A program made the position numbers and the translations under genes. A DNA stretch of 64,000 nucleotides from Paralithodes platypus (Eukaryota > Arthropoda > Malacostraca > Decapoda > Lithodidae): NCBI GenBank assembly GCA_032716605.1, contig CM064509.1, positions 38,288,924-38,352,923 on the forward strand, read 5' to 3'. Every line of letters starts with the position of its first letter. Within the stretch, counting starts at the first letter, position 1. The notes beneath the pieces are model-generated. The model made no database searches and was not told the origin of the DNA. It saw only the letters and a program-made list of their open reading frames with translations. Positions 1 through 11,100 of this stretch are shown here, one piece after another.

Positions 1-377
1 ATAAGCAGTAGAGGTCCATTGCAAACTTTCACTTATTAGCAATAATTTGTATAAGATCTACTTAAAGGAAGGATAATTTTTTATTGTAATTTATAGTCTT
101 TCTTCATGGTAAGGATATGTTATCATAAGTAAATTTCTAATAGTATTTATTGCCAAAACTTGCCTATGCATTTATAGAAAGATATGTTTTGTAATAATAC
201 AATACAGTGGGATCTCTTATTTACCTTTAGTGGCTACCTGTGTTTGTAAATCCGACTCATCGAGACAGAGAAGGGATGAGGGAACGCGAAAGTGGTCCCG
301 GACCCTAAGAATTGGAAACCTTAAATGTTGTTTCTGTTCAGGCTCTGTCTCAAATTGTCTAAGGCATCTGATACCGT
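1..377. other. No gene; contains a LINE 3' UTR piece
   Basis: AT-rich with no coding signal. Positions ~257-350 match 23978-24065 (shared gtggtcccggaccctaag), a fragment of the dispersed LINE 3' region described elsewhere in the window. Confidence 0.6.
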
Positions 378-381
378 TTAA

Positions 382-757
382 CCCTTTCATTGCGGGACCC
401 ATTTAGGAATATTCTGGCAATTTAAAGCAATTTACAGGCCCTTAAATCTTCTTATAGCCTGTGGAAATGAGTGCTAGTGAGCGGGAGCGCGGAAGGCCCC
501 CATCAGCTCTCCAGCACGGCGGCTGGGGCACTGAGGAGTGACAACCATATCTCGCAAGACATATGTAGCGCAATATTGCTCATTATTAGCGAAATATACT
601 TTGCCGATGTCTATGGTAGCGCTGCGGGTTTACCCCGGGCGCTACGACGCTCGTTCTGGTATAATTTTGAAGATGTTTTCTTCTAGTTTTTGGCTGAATA
701 CATTTTATTTCATTCAGACACTTGCTTAATCATTCAGGAGTGCCTGAATGAGCCCTA
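382..757. mobile_element. TTAA-type MITE, diverged
   Basis: Begins TTAACCCTTTCATTGCGGG and ends in an AGTGCCTGAATGAGCCC block that also ends the element at 18220-18648. The right terminus is unclear. Confidence 0.45.
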
Positions 758-770
758 ATATTATTATGTT

Positions 771-905
771 TTATACACCAACCAACTTCACATCTAAACT
801 CAATTAATGAAATCAACAAATACATGTGGCACTCCGAGGACTCGAACCCAGGATACTCACATCGAAATTTTGCGCACTATGCATTACGCTATCAAGACAG
901 CAGAA
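771..905 (-). repeat. tRNA-derived SINE, family A
   Basis: Reverse strand carries a B-box-like GGGTTCGAGTCC, an A-box-like TAGCGTAATGCATA upstream, and the 3' body CCACATGTATTTGTTGATTT. Further copies at 1876, 4268, 11205, 19002, 19886 and 40055. Confidence 0.75.
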
Positions 906-1136
906 ATACGCCCGCACCGTAAGTGTTAAGATGAGGTTCCACTGTATGAGCACAAAAGCTGTAGAGAAGTGTCTGGTTTATGCCAAGTGCCACAAACGGT
1001 TGTCTCGTAGTCAGCCAGCATTTCTTTAGCCTATAGTTTTTTTTTTTCCAGCTGAGGGTTAATTATCATGCTTCTATCTTTGTTACTCAGCTATAAGGTA
1101 GATTTTGTAGCGAAATATGATGTTGATTATGAAAAT

Positions 1137-1258
1137 TTGGCATTAATACGACACACAACCATAGTAGTGTCATATATTTGGCATTAATACGACACACAAC
1201 CATAGTAGTGTCATATATTTGGCATTAATACGACACACAACCATAGTAGTGTCATATA
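1137..1258. repeat. Minisatellite, 41 bp x 3
   Basis: Three nearly perfect units beginning ttggcattaatacgacacac. Confidence 0.95.
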
Positions 1259-1491
1259 TTTCCATTAATTATCGAGAAATCAGCTACTAAAGGATTCAAT
1301 TACCATCAGCTGGGAAAAAAGACTATAATGGAGTATAGAAGAGCATATTATCTTTACAGTTTATGTGAGTTGAGGGAACATTTGAGTAGAGTATGTATGT
1401 GTAGAGAGCACATCTTTGTAAAGGTTTGTACATTCAGCATATTTGTGTTCAGTATGTCAATATTAAGGTGACGTCTATGTAAAAATATGTA

Positions 1492-1704
1492 CAGTCGCGC
1501 TAATAAGTGATGTCTCGGCACCATGTATGTTTTCATCAATAATTGGTATCAGCAATATCTAAGCTTCATTTCTTCATATCGAGTGAAATATACAAACATG
1601 TTCCTACACTTTTAATCACCATATTTAACATCTGACAGACATTAATACAGCACAGAGCGAGCCAAACGTAATGACAGCTGGGACATGACTTATTAGCGCG
1701 GCCG
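1492..1704. mobile_element. mariner-like MITE, ~212 bp
   Basis: Flanked by TA. Terminal inverted repeat CAGTCGCGCTAATAAGT, right end slightly mutated (GCGGCCG). No transposase. Other copies at 3626, 34251, 47938, 50487, 50700 and 57216. TIR and TA target suggest the Tc1/mariner superfamily. Confidence 0.9.
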
Positions 1705-1875
1705 TACATGTAAAGGATATTAAAGGGCATATATAAGTAGCATGTACATGTAGATGGCACATACTTATGCATAATCCAACATACTTAATGTACCCACAGC
1801 CTAAGATGCTATGTGTTCCAAGCACCAAACATGCTTCCTCATATGAACAAAAATATATAATTATCATGCTTTTTC

Positions 1876-1980
1876 CCCCAACCAACTTCACCTCTAAACT
1901 CAATTAATGAAATCAACAAATACATGTGGCACTCCAAGGACTCAAACCTAGGATACTCACATCGAAATTCCGCGCACTTA
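1876..1980 (-). repeat. SINE family A, fragment
   Basis: Same 3' body and B-box region as 771-905, lost beyond cgcgcactta. Confidence 0.75.
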
Positions 1981-2083
1981 TAAAATAAAATAAATCACTT
2001 TTAAAAACCCGATTTTGTCACATAAATATACAGTAGCAAAGAGCTTTACTAAAGAAAGCGCCTATTGAAATTTATAGTGTTAA

Positions 2084-2339
2084 GGTGGCCCACCTCGTTT
2101 TTTTCCCTCTCTCTCTCTCTCTGGGTTGTATCCATTCGGCCCCATTCAGCCTACTGTTTTAAGACGTTTATCTCCATCCAGATATAAATTTTTTGTTGTG
2201 GCTTTCTTCACTATCGCTTGCCAGGAAGAAATCGACACCTGGATGGGGATAAACGTCTTAAAACAGTTGGCTGTATGAGGCCGAATGGATACAACCCAGA
2301 GAAAGAGAGGAAAGGAGAAAACAAAAGCAGGTGACCCCC
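2084..2339. mobile_element. TTAA-flanked foldback MITE
   Basis: Between TTAA at 2080 and TTAA at 2340. Ends GGTGGCCCACCT / AGGTGACCCCC are inverted. The inside has a second inverted pair around TTGTATCCATTCGG and TAAGACGTTTATC. A second copy lies at 48679-49010. Confidence 0.8.
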
Positions 2340-2648
2340 TTAAGTGTACCAATGCACAGATAAGCTAGTAATATATGTTCTGTAGGAATATTATAATAGA
2401 CTTTTCTATGTAAGTATTATATTGTCCACTATACTGTACTGCCATCCATATTGTAGTGACTTGTTGCATGTATTGTCCATATCAGTAGCTCTTAGTCAGG
2501 CTTTGAAATCCATACTATATAATATTAGAGAGCCATCGACAAAACACTCGGTAATATGCTATACAGTGTAGCCTATACAAATTATAGTCTCAAAGATAGA
2601 AAAGCTATTTTTCGTACCCACTCCTCTCTCCCCCTCCTTCCCATCTTT

Positions 2649-2737
<89 letters not shown>

Positions 2738-2748
2738 TCTCTCTCTGA
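2649..2748. repeat. (CT)n microsatellite
   Basis: About 100 bases of CT with rare interruptions. Confidence 0.98.
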
Positions 2749-2749
2749 A

Positions 2750-3623
2750 ATTAATAGTTTGTATAAGTCTCCTTCCCTGGCTGTGACCGACCTTGACCTA
2801 TGCGGTGCCTTCTCACCTCATTTCACTCTTCCATACCATCACCATCGTCATAATCTCCTCGCATTTCCCTTCAAAAACTTATTACTTGTTAAATTGGTCG
2901 ACTGGTTGAATTGGTCCACCGGTTAAGTGGGGTAATAGACTAATAGTTATGACGGCCGTAGTGCATTTGTGTATAATAAATGTGACTGGTATTACTTATT
3001 CTGGTAATGGAGGACTCAATCTCTAATTAATATAATGATGGTCAAAGGTTTATGATGATTGCAGGGATGTTTTATTTAAAAAAAAATAATACAGTATGTT
3101 TGTTTAAAGCATCTGAGGCTAAGTGTTAGAGTTTATGAAATATAATGCATGATCAGATTTACCCAAATAGATACATATTTCAACTCGATCATTTTAAAAT
3201 TATCTTCTTGAAAATTGGATATATATATACTGTATAGAGAGAGAGGTTCTATTATTGATGCATGTTTCTACAGTATGATTATTTTGCTACCCCTTGAGTC
3301 CAATATATTTATTTTCCAAGTTATGTAAAATCATCTGCTGGTAGCTACAATAGTATTTATGCCTTGCAATTGTTCGGAATGGGTTAGGCATATTTTAAAG
3401 TGAATTATACAAGAAATGTGCTTCTAATTTCACTAGAATGTTCAATGTATGATCTGTGTAAATAACTTGGTTTGCCATTTTATAATTTCTACCTTAGTTC
3501 TTCTTTCATATCAACATTTTACATATTTTTTTTTGTGGTGGTTCTTATGAATTGTCTCCTTGTCAAAGCTCCCTAACCTATGGTATAATTGAATATTGTG
3601 TTTAATATATTACTTATTTTATG
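2750..3623. other. No gene or recognised repeat
   Basis: AT-rich unique-looking sequence with only a short TATA repeat and GA run near 3225-3245; no coding signal seen. Confidence 0.5.
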
Positions 3624-3625
3624 TA

Positions 3626-3836
3626 CAGTCGCGCTAATAAGTGATGTCTCGGCACCAAGTATGTTTTGATCAATAATTGGTATCGACAATATCTAAGCTT
3701 CATTTCTTCATATCGAGTGAAATATACAAACATGTTATTACACTTACCCACCCTATTCAACATCTGACACACATTAGTACAGCACAGAGCATGCCAAACG
3801 TAATGACAGCTGAGACATGACTTATTAGCGCGAGCG
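3626..3836. mobile_element. mariner-like MITE, ~211 bp
   Basis: TA-flanked copy of the CAGTCGCGCTAATAAGT family; body closely matches 1492-1704. Confidence 0.92.
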
Positions 3837-4267
3837 TACACTGTACAGTTTGTATTATAAAATATACAGTACATAAAATTGTCTCAATATGAGTTTATTT
3901 TTATGCACATGAACTTAAAAATATTGAAAATAAGATCTTGTATAAATCCTCTTTAAAGTTGAAGCATATCAATAAGATACTTACGTGGGAGAGAGAGTGG
4001 CTGGTGCTCCAAACTGCATAAAGGTGTTATTATCAATGGTTGGGATATTACGAGCTTATGCTGCCTCATATTTGGTGTTATGTTGACCTAAGTGTACAGT
4101 TGTATAGCAAATGTAATGTTAACTATAATCAATACTCTTTAATGTACAGACATGGCATATTGTCTTATGGATTATGCAAGTAGTAAAGTGTTCATAATAG
4201 TTTTATTTTATTCCACATTCATAAGAAAGTGTTATCTCTATAATATTAAGGGATTATTATGATTTTT

Positions 4268-4396
4268 CCACCAACCAACTTCACCTCTAAACTCAATTAG
4301 TGAAATCAACAAATACATGTGGCACTCCAAGGACTCGAACCTAGGATACTCACATTGAAATTCCGCGCACTTATGCATTACGCTGTCAAGACACAT
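4268..4396 (-). repeat. SINE family A
   Basis: Nearly full tRNA-related region and 3' body on the reverse strand, ending near TGTCTTGACAGCG. Confidence 0.8.
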
Positions 4397-4467
4397 CAAG
4401 ATTTACAGCAATACAAATGGAAGACTCCAATATTAGAGTCATCTTGATATTATTGTAACAAGAAAAG

Positions 4468-4975
4468 TTGCCCAACAGTCTACATAAGGTTCTCAAATTT
4501 GGTGAGCCTAGGTACCTTGCGGAGCTGCTCAGGCGCCCACCGGCACACCATGGTGTAGTTGTGCGTCATGACAATGACCCTTTTCGTCTTGATGAACCAA
4601 GGGCTTTCCAGCAGTCTTCTTTCTTTGAGAGGTCATTCTCCTACATGGCTCCGAGGTTGTATAACAGGTTGCCGCTGTCCATGAGACAACTGAGTTCTGT
4701 TGAATGCTTCAAGAGACAACTTAAGACTTTTCTCTTTGAGAGAAGCTATGATCTTGAGAGAGGTGTCATGACAGATGGCTATAGAGTTTAGGCTATTTTG
4801 CCACTGCTAGTGATTGTTAAATGTGTGTTGTATATAAGCCTTCTTTTGATGCATTGATTTTTGTTCTTTTTTCTTTCTCTTTTCGAGCGCTAGTGAATTC
4901 TTCGGAAAAATTGGCGCTTATGAGAAATAAGTAACATGCTTATTATTATTATTATTATTTACATTATCTAGATAA
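4468..4975 (+). mobile_element. Non-LTR retrotransposon 3' end (reverse transcriptase C-terminus)
   Basis: An open frame at 4468-4791 encodes the C-terminal block typical of LINE ORF2 proteins: APRLYNRLPLSMRQLSSVE, CFKRQLKTFLFER, then stop. A 3' UTR with GCGCTTATGAGAAATAAGTA and an (ATT)n tail at 4946-4968 follows. 5'-truncated; no endonuclease or catalytic YxDD region here. CR1/L2-like by its tail, which is inference. Confidence 0.85.
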
Positions 4976-4979
4976 CAAC

Positions 4980-6350
4980 AGGTTAGTGTACACACACAAG
5001 CAAATAGGACACCAATGGTTGCTGCAGATACACTTTATAATAATGCCCTACAGACCAACACTGAAGGTTCAGTTTCAGTATCATGTCTTACTAGTGGTAT
5101 TCCAGGTAGCCCTAGATCTGGACTGCCAAATTTGTCGAGTACATTTGAGATATTGTAGAACTTGATCGCACATCTTTCTAGATCTGTTTGGACAACTACG
5201 AAGACGAAGACGCCGACCCACCAACATCGTTGTTAACAATAATACGTGTCTTAGCTGCGGATTCTTTTACGGCTAGGTCGAACAAGTATCACAACAACAA
5301 GAACTAATCACGGATATTGATTACCTGTACTGACATGTCGGTGTTGAGATGCTTGTAGAAGGTATGAGTCGGGGTTGACCCCTACCTCAGGGTAAAGAGG
5401 CCAATAAATGACACCTGCATTCATCTGGGACACACAGGTAAGTAGAATCCATTGCATTCAAGTGGCCACCTGAAAATATTAGTAGAATTGCCATAACCAT
5501 CTGTACAATTACCTGCACAAGTAACTGGTACACTACTTTAAGATAAACTTGGAACAGAGAACATTGTCCAAGGAAATTATGGAAATATACAGACTAGGGC
5601 GTGTAAAAATAAAGTACTGTATACCAGTTTGCCGGTATGTCAACTGGAAATTCACCCCAGGTGCCCATTAAGACCAACCAAAATCCTTTGTGGGGCCCAG
5701 TGAGACCATGCAAAAGCCCTAACATATGATTAGTTTCCACATGTGATTTTAGTGCATGATAACGGAGATTGTTGAAAATTGACTGAGACATGGAGAACTG
5801 AATCACCATCCCTACTCAAAGAACTTGACCGGGCCGCTTTGAAAGCCGTCAATTAGGATGTGAGACTGTAACCACATTCTCTGTGGACAAAACGGTCTAT
5901 ACTAGTATGTACTCGAACAGGGTGCTTCATTACAAAGCTGATTAGTATCATGCTCGGACAACAGGCGGAAGTTGATCGTGTGGTTGGATCATCGGCAGGT
6001 AGAAATGGTATGGAATGTGAGTGGACTTGGTAAGGATTTTGGATGACCAATGCCTCATTTCTAGTGGATGATCACATGTTTGGTAACTAGTAATAGGAGG
6101 TAAGCATGGAAGTAAAGAAGTTAAGAGGTAGGCCTATACGAGTGAAAGTGGTGTTGGATACTAGTCGAGGGATGCGAATAATGAATGACTAGCAATTAAG
6201 CATGGAGGTCTTTCATTCATTGTCACCCCTTGTCTGGCTATGGATAGATAGATAAGACAGGGATAGGAAAGTTGATGGGATTCTCATGTGTCTGGTTTAG
6301 CCGCCATAGACTTGCACTGACTTATGCACAATTGCAGATTGACAGAATTT
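4980..6350. other. No recognised gene
   Basis: No convincing coding frame, splice pair or family match. GC content is slightly higher than in neighbouring AT-rich DNA. Could be old decayed repeats. Confidence 0.4.
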
Positions 6351-6354
6351 GCCT

Positions 6355-6626
6355 TAAATTAGATAACAATATTTTCTAATATATTTTTGTTTTCTCTGAG
6401 TGAGGGAGCCAAATGGCAGGATAGCCTGTAGCGAGTGCCTCCCCCAGAGTGAGAGTGACAGGGCCAAAATCAAGGGACGTTCGAGCCAAAATGCCTTGAA
6501 GCAGTTGAAAGTCATAGGAAGAGGGAAAGACTGATTATGGGAGAGAGTTGCAGAGCCTCCGCTGTTGAAACAGTTGAATAGGAGAAAGATTGAGAAAAAA
6601 GTTTCCCTCGGGTTGGAGAGCTGCAC
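6355..6626 (-). mobile_element. Decayed LINE reverse-transcriptase C-terminus
   Basis: The reverse strand reads a degenerate LCNSLP-x-SVFPLPYDF block, matching the end of the LINE at 43996-45240. Frame broken. Confidence 0.55.
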
Positions 6627-6799
6627 AGAGTAGGGGTGGTATTGTGTTGCAAGACGGGTGCTATAGTGCTCTACGAAGAGGGGGTGGTATAGCCTACACC
6701 CCCACCGATTCTTCCTAAATAATACAAAATCGTCTAATGATAGCCAGTATATAATGTCAAAAGCGTCATAATATTCATAGGGTTAATAATAAACAAATT

Positions 6800-6997
6800 A
6801 TTTAGTGCGTAGCGTGACTGGTGTGAGTGAGTGGCGTCCTTAGCAACGTCCTCGCTCCCCTAGCAACGGTTGGACTGTGGGTGTTGTGGCAGGTGTTTCG
6901 TGTAACGGTAAATATAACCCATTATTTCATTCTATATGTTGTATATATCCACAGGAAATGTCCATATATCTTTGATTATCAACTGGACATTGAGAAG
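6800..6997 (+). promoter_or_regulatory. Candidate NADSYN1 promoter / 5' UTR exon
   Basis: A relatively GC-rich stretch with two direct TAGCAAC motifs (6840-6865; RFX/X-box half-site-like), followed by a strong donor GAGAAG|GTAAGT at 6997. A matching acceptor ttatttacag at 7970 precedes the NADSYN1 start codon, so a noncoding first exon spliced to 7971 is plausible. No TATA box is obvious. The link rests on position and splice motifs only. Confidence 0.35.
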
Positions 6998-7723
6998 GTA
7001 AGTATCGACTGCTTTTGTAAGAAGACATTGAAGGTTGTCTTGAAAATGGGGTAGCCTATAGCCTATGCCTAGCCTAAAATTGACGTGTCCACTAACCGGT
7101 TGCCTTATCTCCTTTCGTACAGTAATTGAAATAGGCTTGGAGACTATACCTAGTAATTGAGAGAAAAGCTTATAGTAATCATTTACAAGACTAGACTAGG
7201 CTAGCACAGTCACTCCCTGGCAAATATTTAATAAAATACTAGAGAGTTAATTTGTGATGTGTAGGCTAGGCCTATTACTTGTGGCAATACAAGATGAACG
7301 GTGACTTGTAAATTGCAGCTTCGTAATTCCATACTCATTTTGGCAAGGATGTAGTATTTGGGCGTAGGGGGAGCAAAGCCCCCCCTCACCCCATCCTGTA
7401 TCCAAAGACAAAAATAAATGTATATTTACTCTGAAAATTACTTACATCTGAGTGTTTTAAGATTGTTGGATAATGGGAGAAATAAAAATTTCCGGGGATT
7501 GTAACTAATTTCAATTACTGTATAATGATGAAAACTACCTAAAACCCAAAAGAAAAACCATGGGAAAATTAGTGGTAGTTTCGGTTATATTTTCCGACAG
7601 TTTCCATGTATGCGAATGTAGGAATAGGATTTATGAAGCTCCGATCATACTCTCAACCATCTGAACAATTTTACCAATACACCTAATCTTTCGTTAGATG
7701 CTGAAATAGCCTCCCCGAAAATA

Positions 7724-7800
7724 TGCCCTGGTCGGGAATTGAGCTCGGGACCCTTGGGTTATGAGGCAGTCACTTTACTAGTTAGACCAAGAAAGATACC
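7724..7800 (-). repeat. tRNA-like SINE head (Met-like)
   Basis: The reverse strand has TTGGTCTAACTAG, a CTCATAA anticodon-loop-like stretch and a B-box-like GAGCTCAATTCCC. Stems are poor, so a SINE or pseudogene rather than a tRNA gene. Confidence 0.4.
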
Positions 7801-8021
7801 GGTACTGTACTGTATCTTACTTGGCGTGGTCGGCTCAAGTTTATTTCTGCATCTTGTTCAGTTTAGGCTAACCTATTTTTACTGACTTTACACAAATTGG
7901 GGATGGAAATTGAGGGAAATCTGTAGAAACTTCCTGATCGTATTGCTAAATAATATTTGTTTATTTACAGGCTGTGTAGCGGTACTTACAACAAGTGAAG
8001 TTGTTGAAGAAGTATTTGAAG

Positions 8022-8167
8022 ATGGGTCGTAAGGTGGTAGTGGCAACATGCACCCTGAACCAATGGGCGATGGACTTCCAGGGTAACTTGGAACGCATCA
8101 TTGAGTCCATACACCAGACCAGAGCTGCCGGGGCCTCGTACAGGAGTGGCCCAGAGCTGGAGATAAC
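8022..8167 (+). CDS. NADSYN1: NADSYN1 exon 1 (coding part), residues 1-49
   Basis: Starts [15 protein letters not shown] and ends in GPELEI with the catalytic Glu45 of the glutaminase domain. The donor is AAC|GTTAGT with two bases of the last codon carried over. An acceptor-like ttatttacag at 7961-7970 lies upstream of the ATG, suggesting a spliced 5' UTR. Confidence 0.95.
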
Positions 8168-11100
8168 GTTAGTTGTTCCACATTACGGGGTGTCAAACGA
8201 GACGCGAGTTCATTATTTTTAACCTATAATTGTGTTGGTGGTGTAATGGTTTAGATGCTTATGTTCTGGGTGTGGTGTCCCGAGTTTGAATCCCGGGAGG
8301 ACCATAATTATGCTTTCATTAGTTTCTCCAAGTGCATTGGGGTTTGTAGTTGATGATTAATGTTTAGAACGAGGTGTTACTTAATATAATAATAATAATG
8401 CTTTATTCCAGACTCACACAGTACAGAGGGGAGCATACTGGGGTCCATATATATCTTACAGTAACCTATAGCCTACATACTGTACCGTACATACACAAAA
8501 TTAAATTATATTAAATATACCCAGCACTGTGTACAGTACCATGCCTCACATCATTTAGCTACCGGTACAGTATAGAAATACCGGTACTGCACTATGAGGT
8601 TCAGTACCGGTATGCTAATTCTGTAGAGTAGCATTAAACAACCACGGGGACATCACACACCCCTGTTTCAACCCAACATTCAGTATTTGAGATTCTGTAT
8701 TATGTTCTCTATGAATTTTACCAATGAGTTACTGTGTTGTTCAGGGGGTACAGCTGCGGTGATCACTTCTATGAGAGTGACACATTTACTCATTCCTGGG
8801 AGGTGCTGGGAGAGCTACTGACTCACCTAAATTGTACAAAAGGTCTTAATTTTGACAAGAAAGGGGTGAAAGGTCTTAAAATCACCAAACTAATGAGGCA
8901 AACATCTTAAAATCTCAAAACTAATGAGGCTAAACATTAGGAAGAAATTGGAAAGATGGAGGTCTAGGGAACAAACTAATAATATCCCCTTAACTACTGT
9001 GTAGTATTTGAGTTGCTATACTGTAATATGTTCTCTGTGTATTTTAAACTATTTTAGGCAAGAATGTAGTTACCGGGTATACCGCCCGTCTTGTTTACAC
9101 TACGCGGACGCTCACCATCATGTTCCTGTCTATTTTGACTGCCTTTGGATACAAAAATACATTACCCTAACCAAACAACCTAACCTAACCTAACCTAACC
9201 TAGTTGTTGTTGTTGTTCCCCAGGCTGCCTGGCCGAACAGCCCCAAGGTCCCGAGCAAGGCCAAGGCCATAGAGCGCCCCCACAAAACCCTCCCTGCTTA
9301 CCACTAACAAAGCCTGGGTGACCAAAGCCACTCTAAGGCAGGGAGCTGAGGAGGGCGCGGAAACGCCCGGGAAACCAAAGCCCCACCCAAGGCCCTGTGC
9401 CCCTCAGCAATTATGAAGGGAAAGTTGAGGGGCAAGGGAAAAATGTGACGCTTTGGCTCCCAATCTGCCAACTTTTAGGTTGGCAGTAGGGAGGTCGATC
9501 CACGGAAAAGATGCCGTCACTTGAGATCTAGAAGATATAAGTAAGAGGAACAGTCAGAGTAAGCTATGGGTATAGCAGAGATCGCTCAGCTCTCACTCTG
9601 ATAGACCAGCCCATCACCACTAACATCACCTAACCTAGTATTATAGATTTATAAGTATTTATAGATGATTTATGTTGTATGTCGGTAGTGGTACACCCGG
9701 TAACTATATCCATCCCCTATTTTACTTACTGTGGTGTTCAGGGGGTACAGCTGCGGTGATCACTTCTATGAGAGTGACACTATGACACATTCCTGGGAGG
9801 CCTTGGGGGAGCTACTGAATCATCCAGCCTGCGCCGACATCATGGTGGATGTTGGACTACCCGTCAGGCACAAGGATGTCACATATAACTGCAGGCTCGT
9901 CTTTCTTAATGGGTTAGTCTCGTTGGTTTATATAACCTTATTTCATTCATAATCTTTCTACTGTATTGTGATTTATATTCTTCTCTAGACCTAGATGTGT
10001 GTGAACTTGTGTTTTTTTTTTTTTTTTTTTTTCATTGTTTTCTTTTGTGTTGTGTTGTCCCTATTCGGGCTCTGTCTCGAGTCGGCCACTCCCATAAAAA
10101 GTATACCATCTATCCCGATCTTGCACTCGCACCATACAATTCTTGAGTCCACGCATTCATAGTTTTTCACACATTTCTTCAACCTTTCTGACAAAATTAC
10201 TGCTACCCCTTCCTTTTTCTTACGTTCATATCCTGCATCCAATCCAGACCAGACAACCCATCCTTCCCCACCCCACAAATCATGCTCACTCTCACCGTCC
10301 CACACTCCAGAACCCAACAGGTGCGTATCACCCACCCAACATACATCCACACATCAATTCTCGAGTTCTCGCATCAGACACTCTCTTTTACTTAAGTCAT
10401 TTATGCCATTGGCATTGAAGGCACAGACACGGAACACGCTTCCTTCACCCGAACGACGTTTCCGCCACTTTTCTGCTTTGCTCCTCCAACCCCCGCGGGG
10501 GTCCTGGCCGGCAGCATACCGAGCACAGTTATTTCCCAGGAGGACTTGGGGTCTGGACATAATGCCTCCAAACAGGGTGCCGGATTGTCAAAAGTCTTAG
10601 CTAAAAAGTACCTCGAAAATATAAAAACAAAAATACTGGTACTAACAACAGTAAAAACAAAAATTAAAAAAGGATTTAAGATTAAAAACAAAGTTTACTG
10701 TAGGAGGAACAGCACACCCGCCCTCCCCTTTGGTTCCACCGTCAGAAAAATAATAAAAGTTAAGAAATTTAAAAAGGAGGATTAAAACAAGGACGGTGTA
10801 ATAACAAGGATACCTCGAGAAGTGGGGGTAGGACTTCCTTACCGTAATTGTAATTGTTATGTAAGTACAACAGCAATCTCACACATTATCATAATTTCCA
10901 GGAAAATTCTTCTGATCCGTCCAAAGCTGATCTTGTGCGATGAAGGCAACTACCGAGAGACAAGGTGGTTCAGTGCTTGGCAAAAGGTCAGTCTCATCTC
11001 ATTATTTTACTCTTCGGTACATCACCGTATATGTTAAATAACCATGGTATACCAATATTATGGCATCACTTAACCTAACCTTACTCCTTCCATTCGTCTA

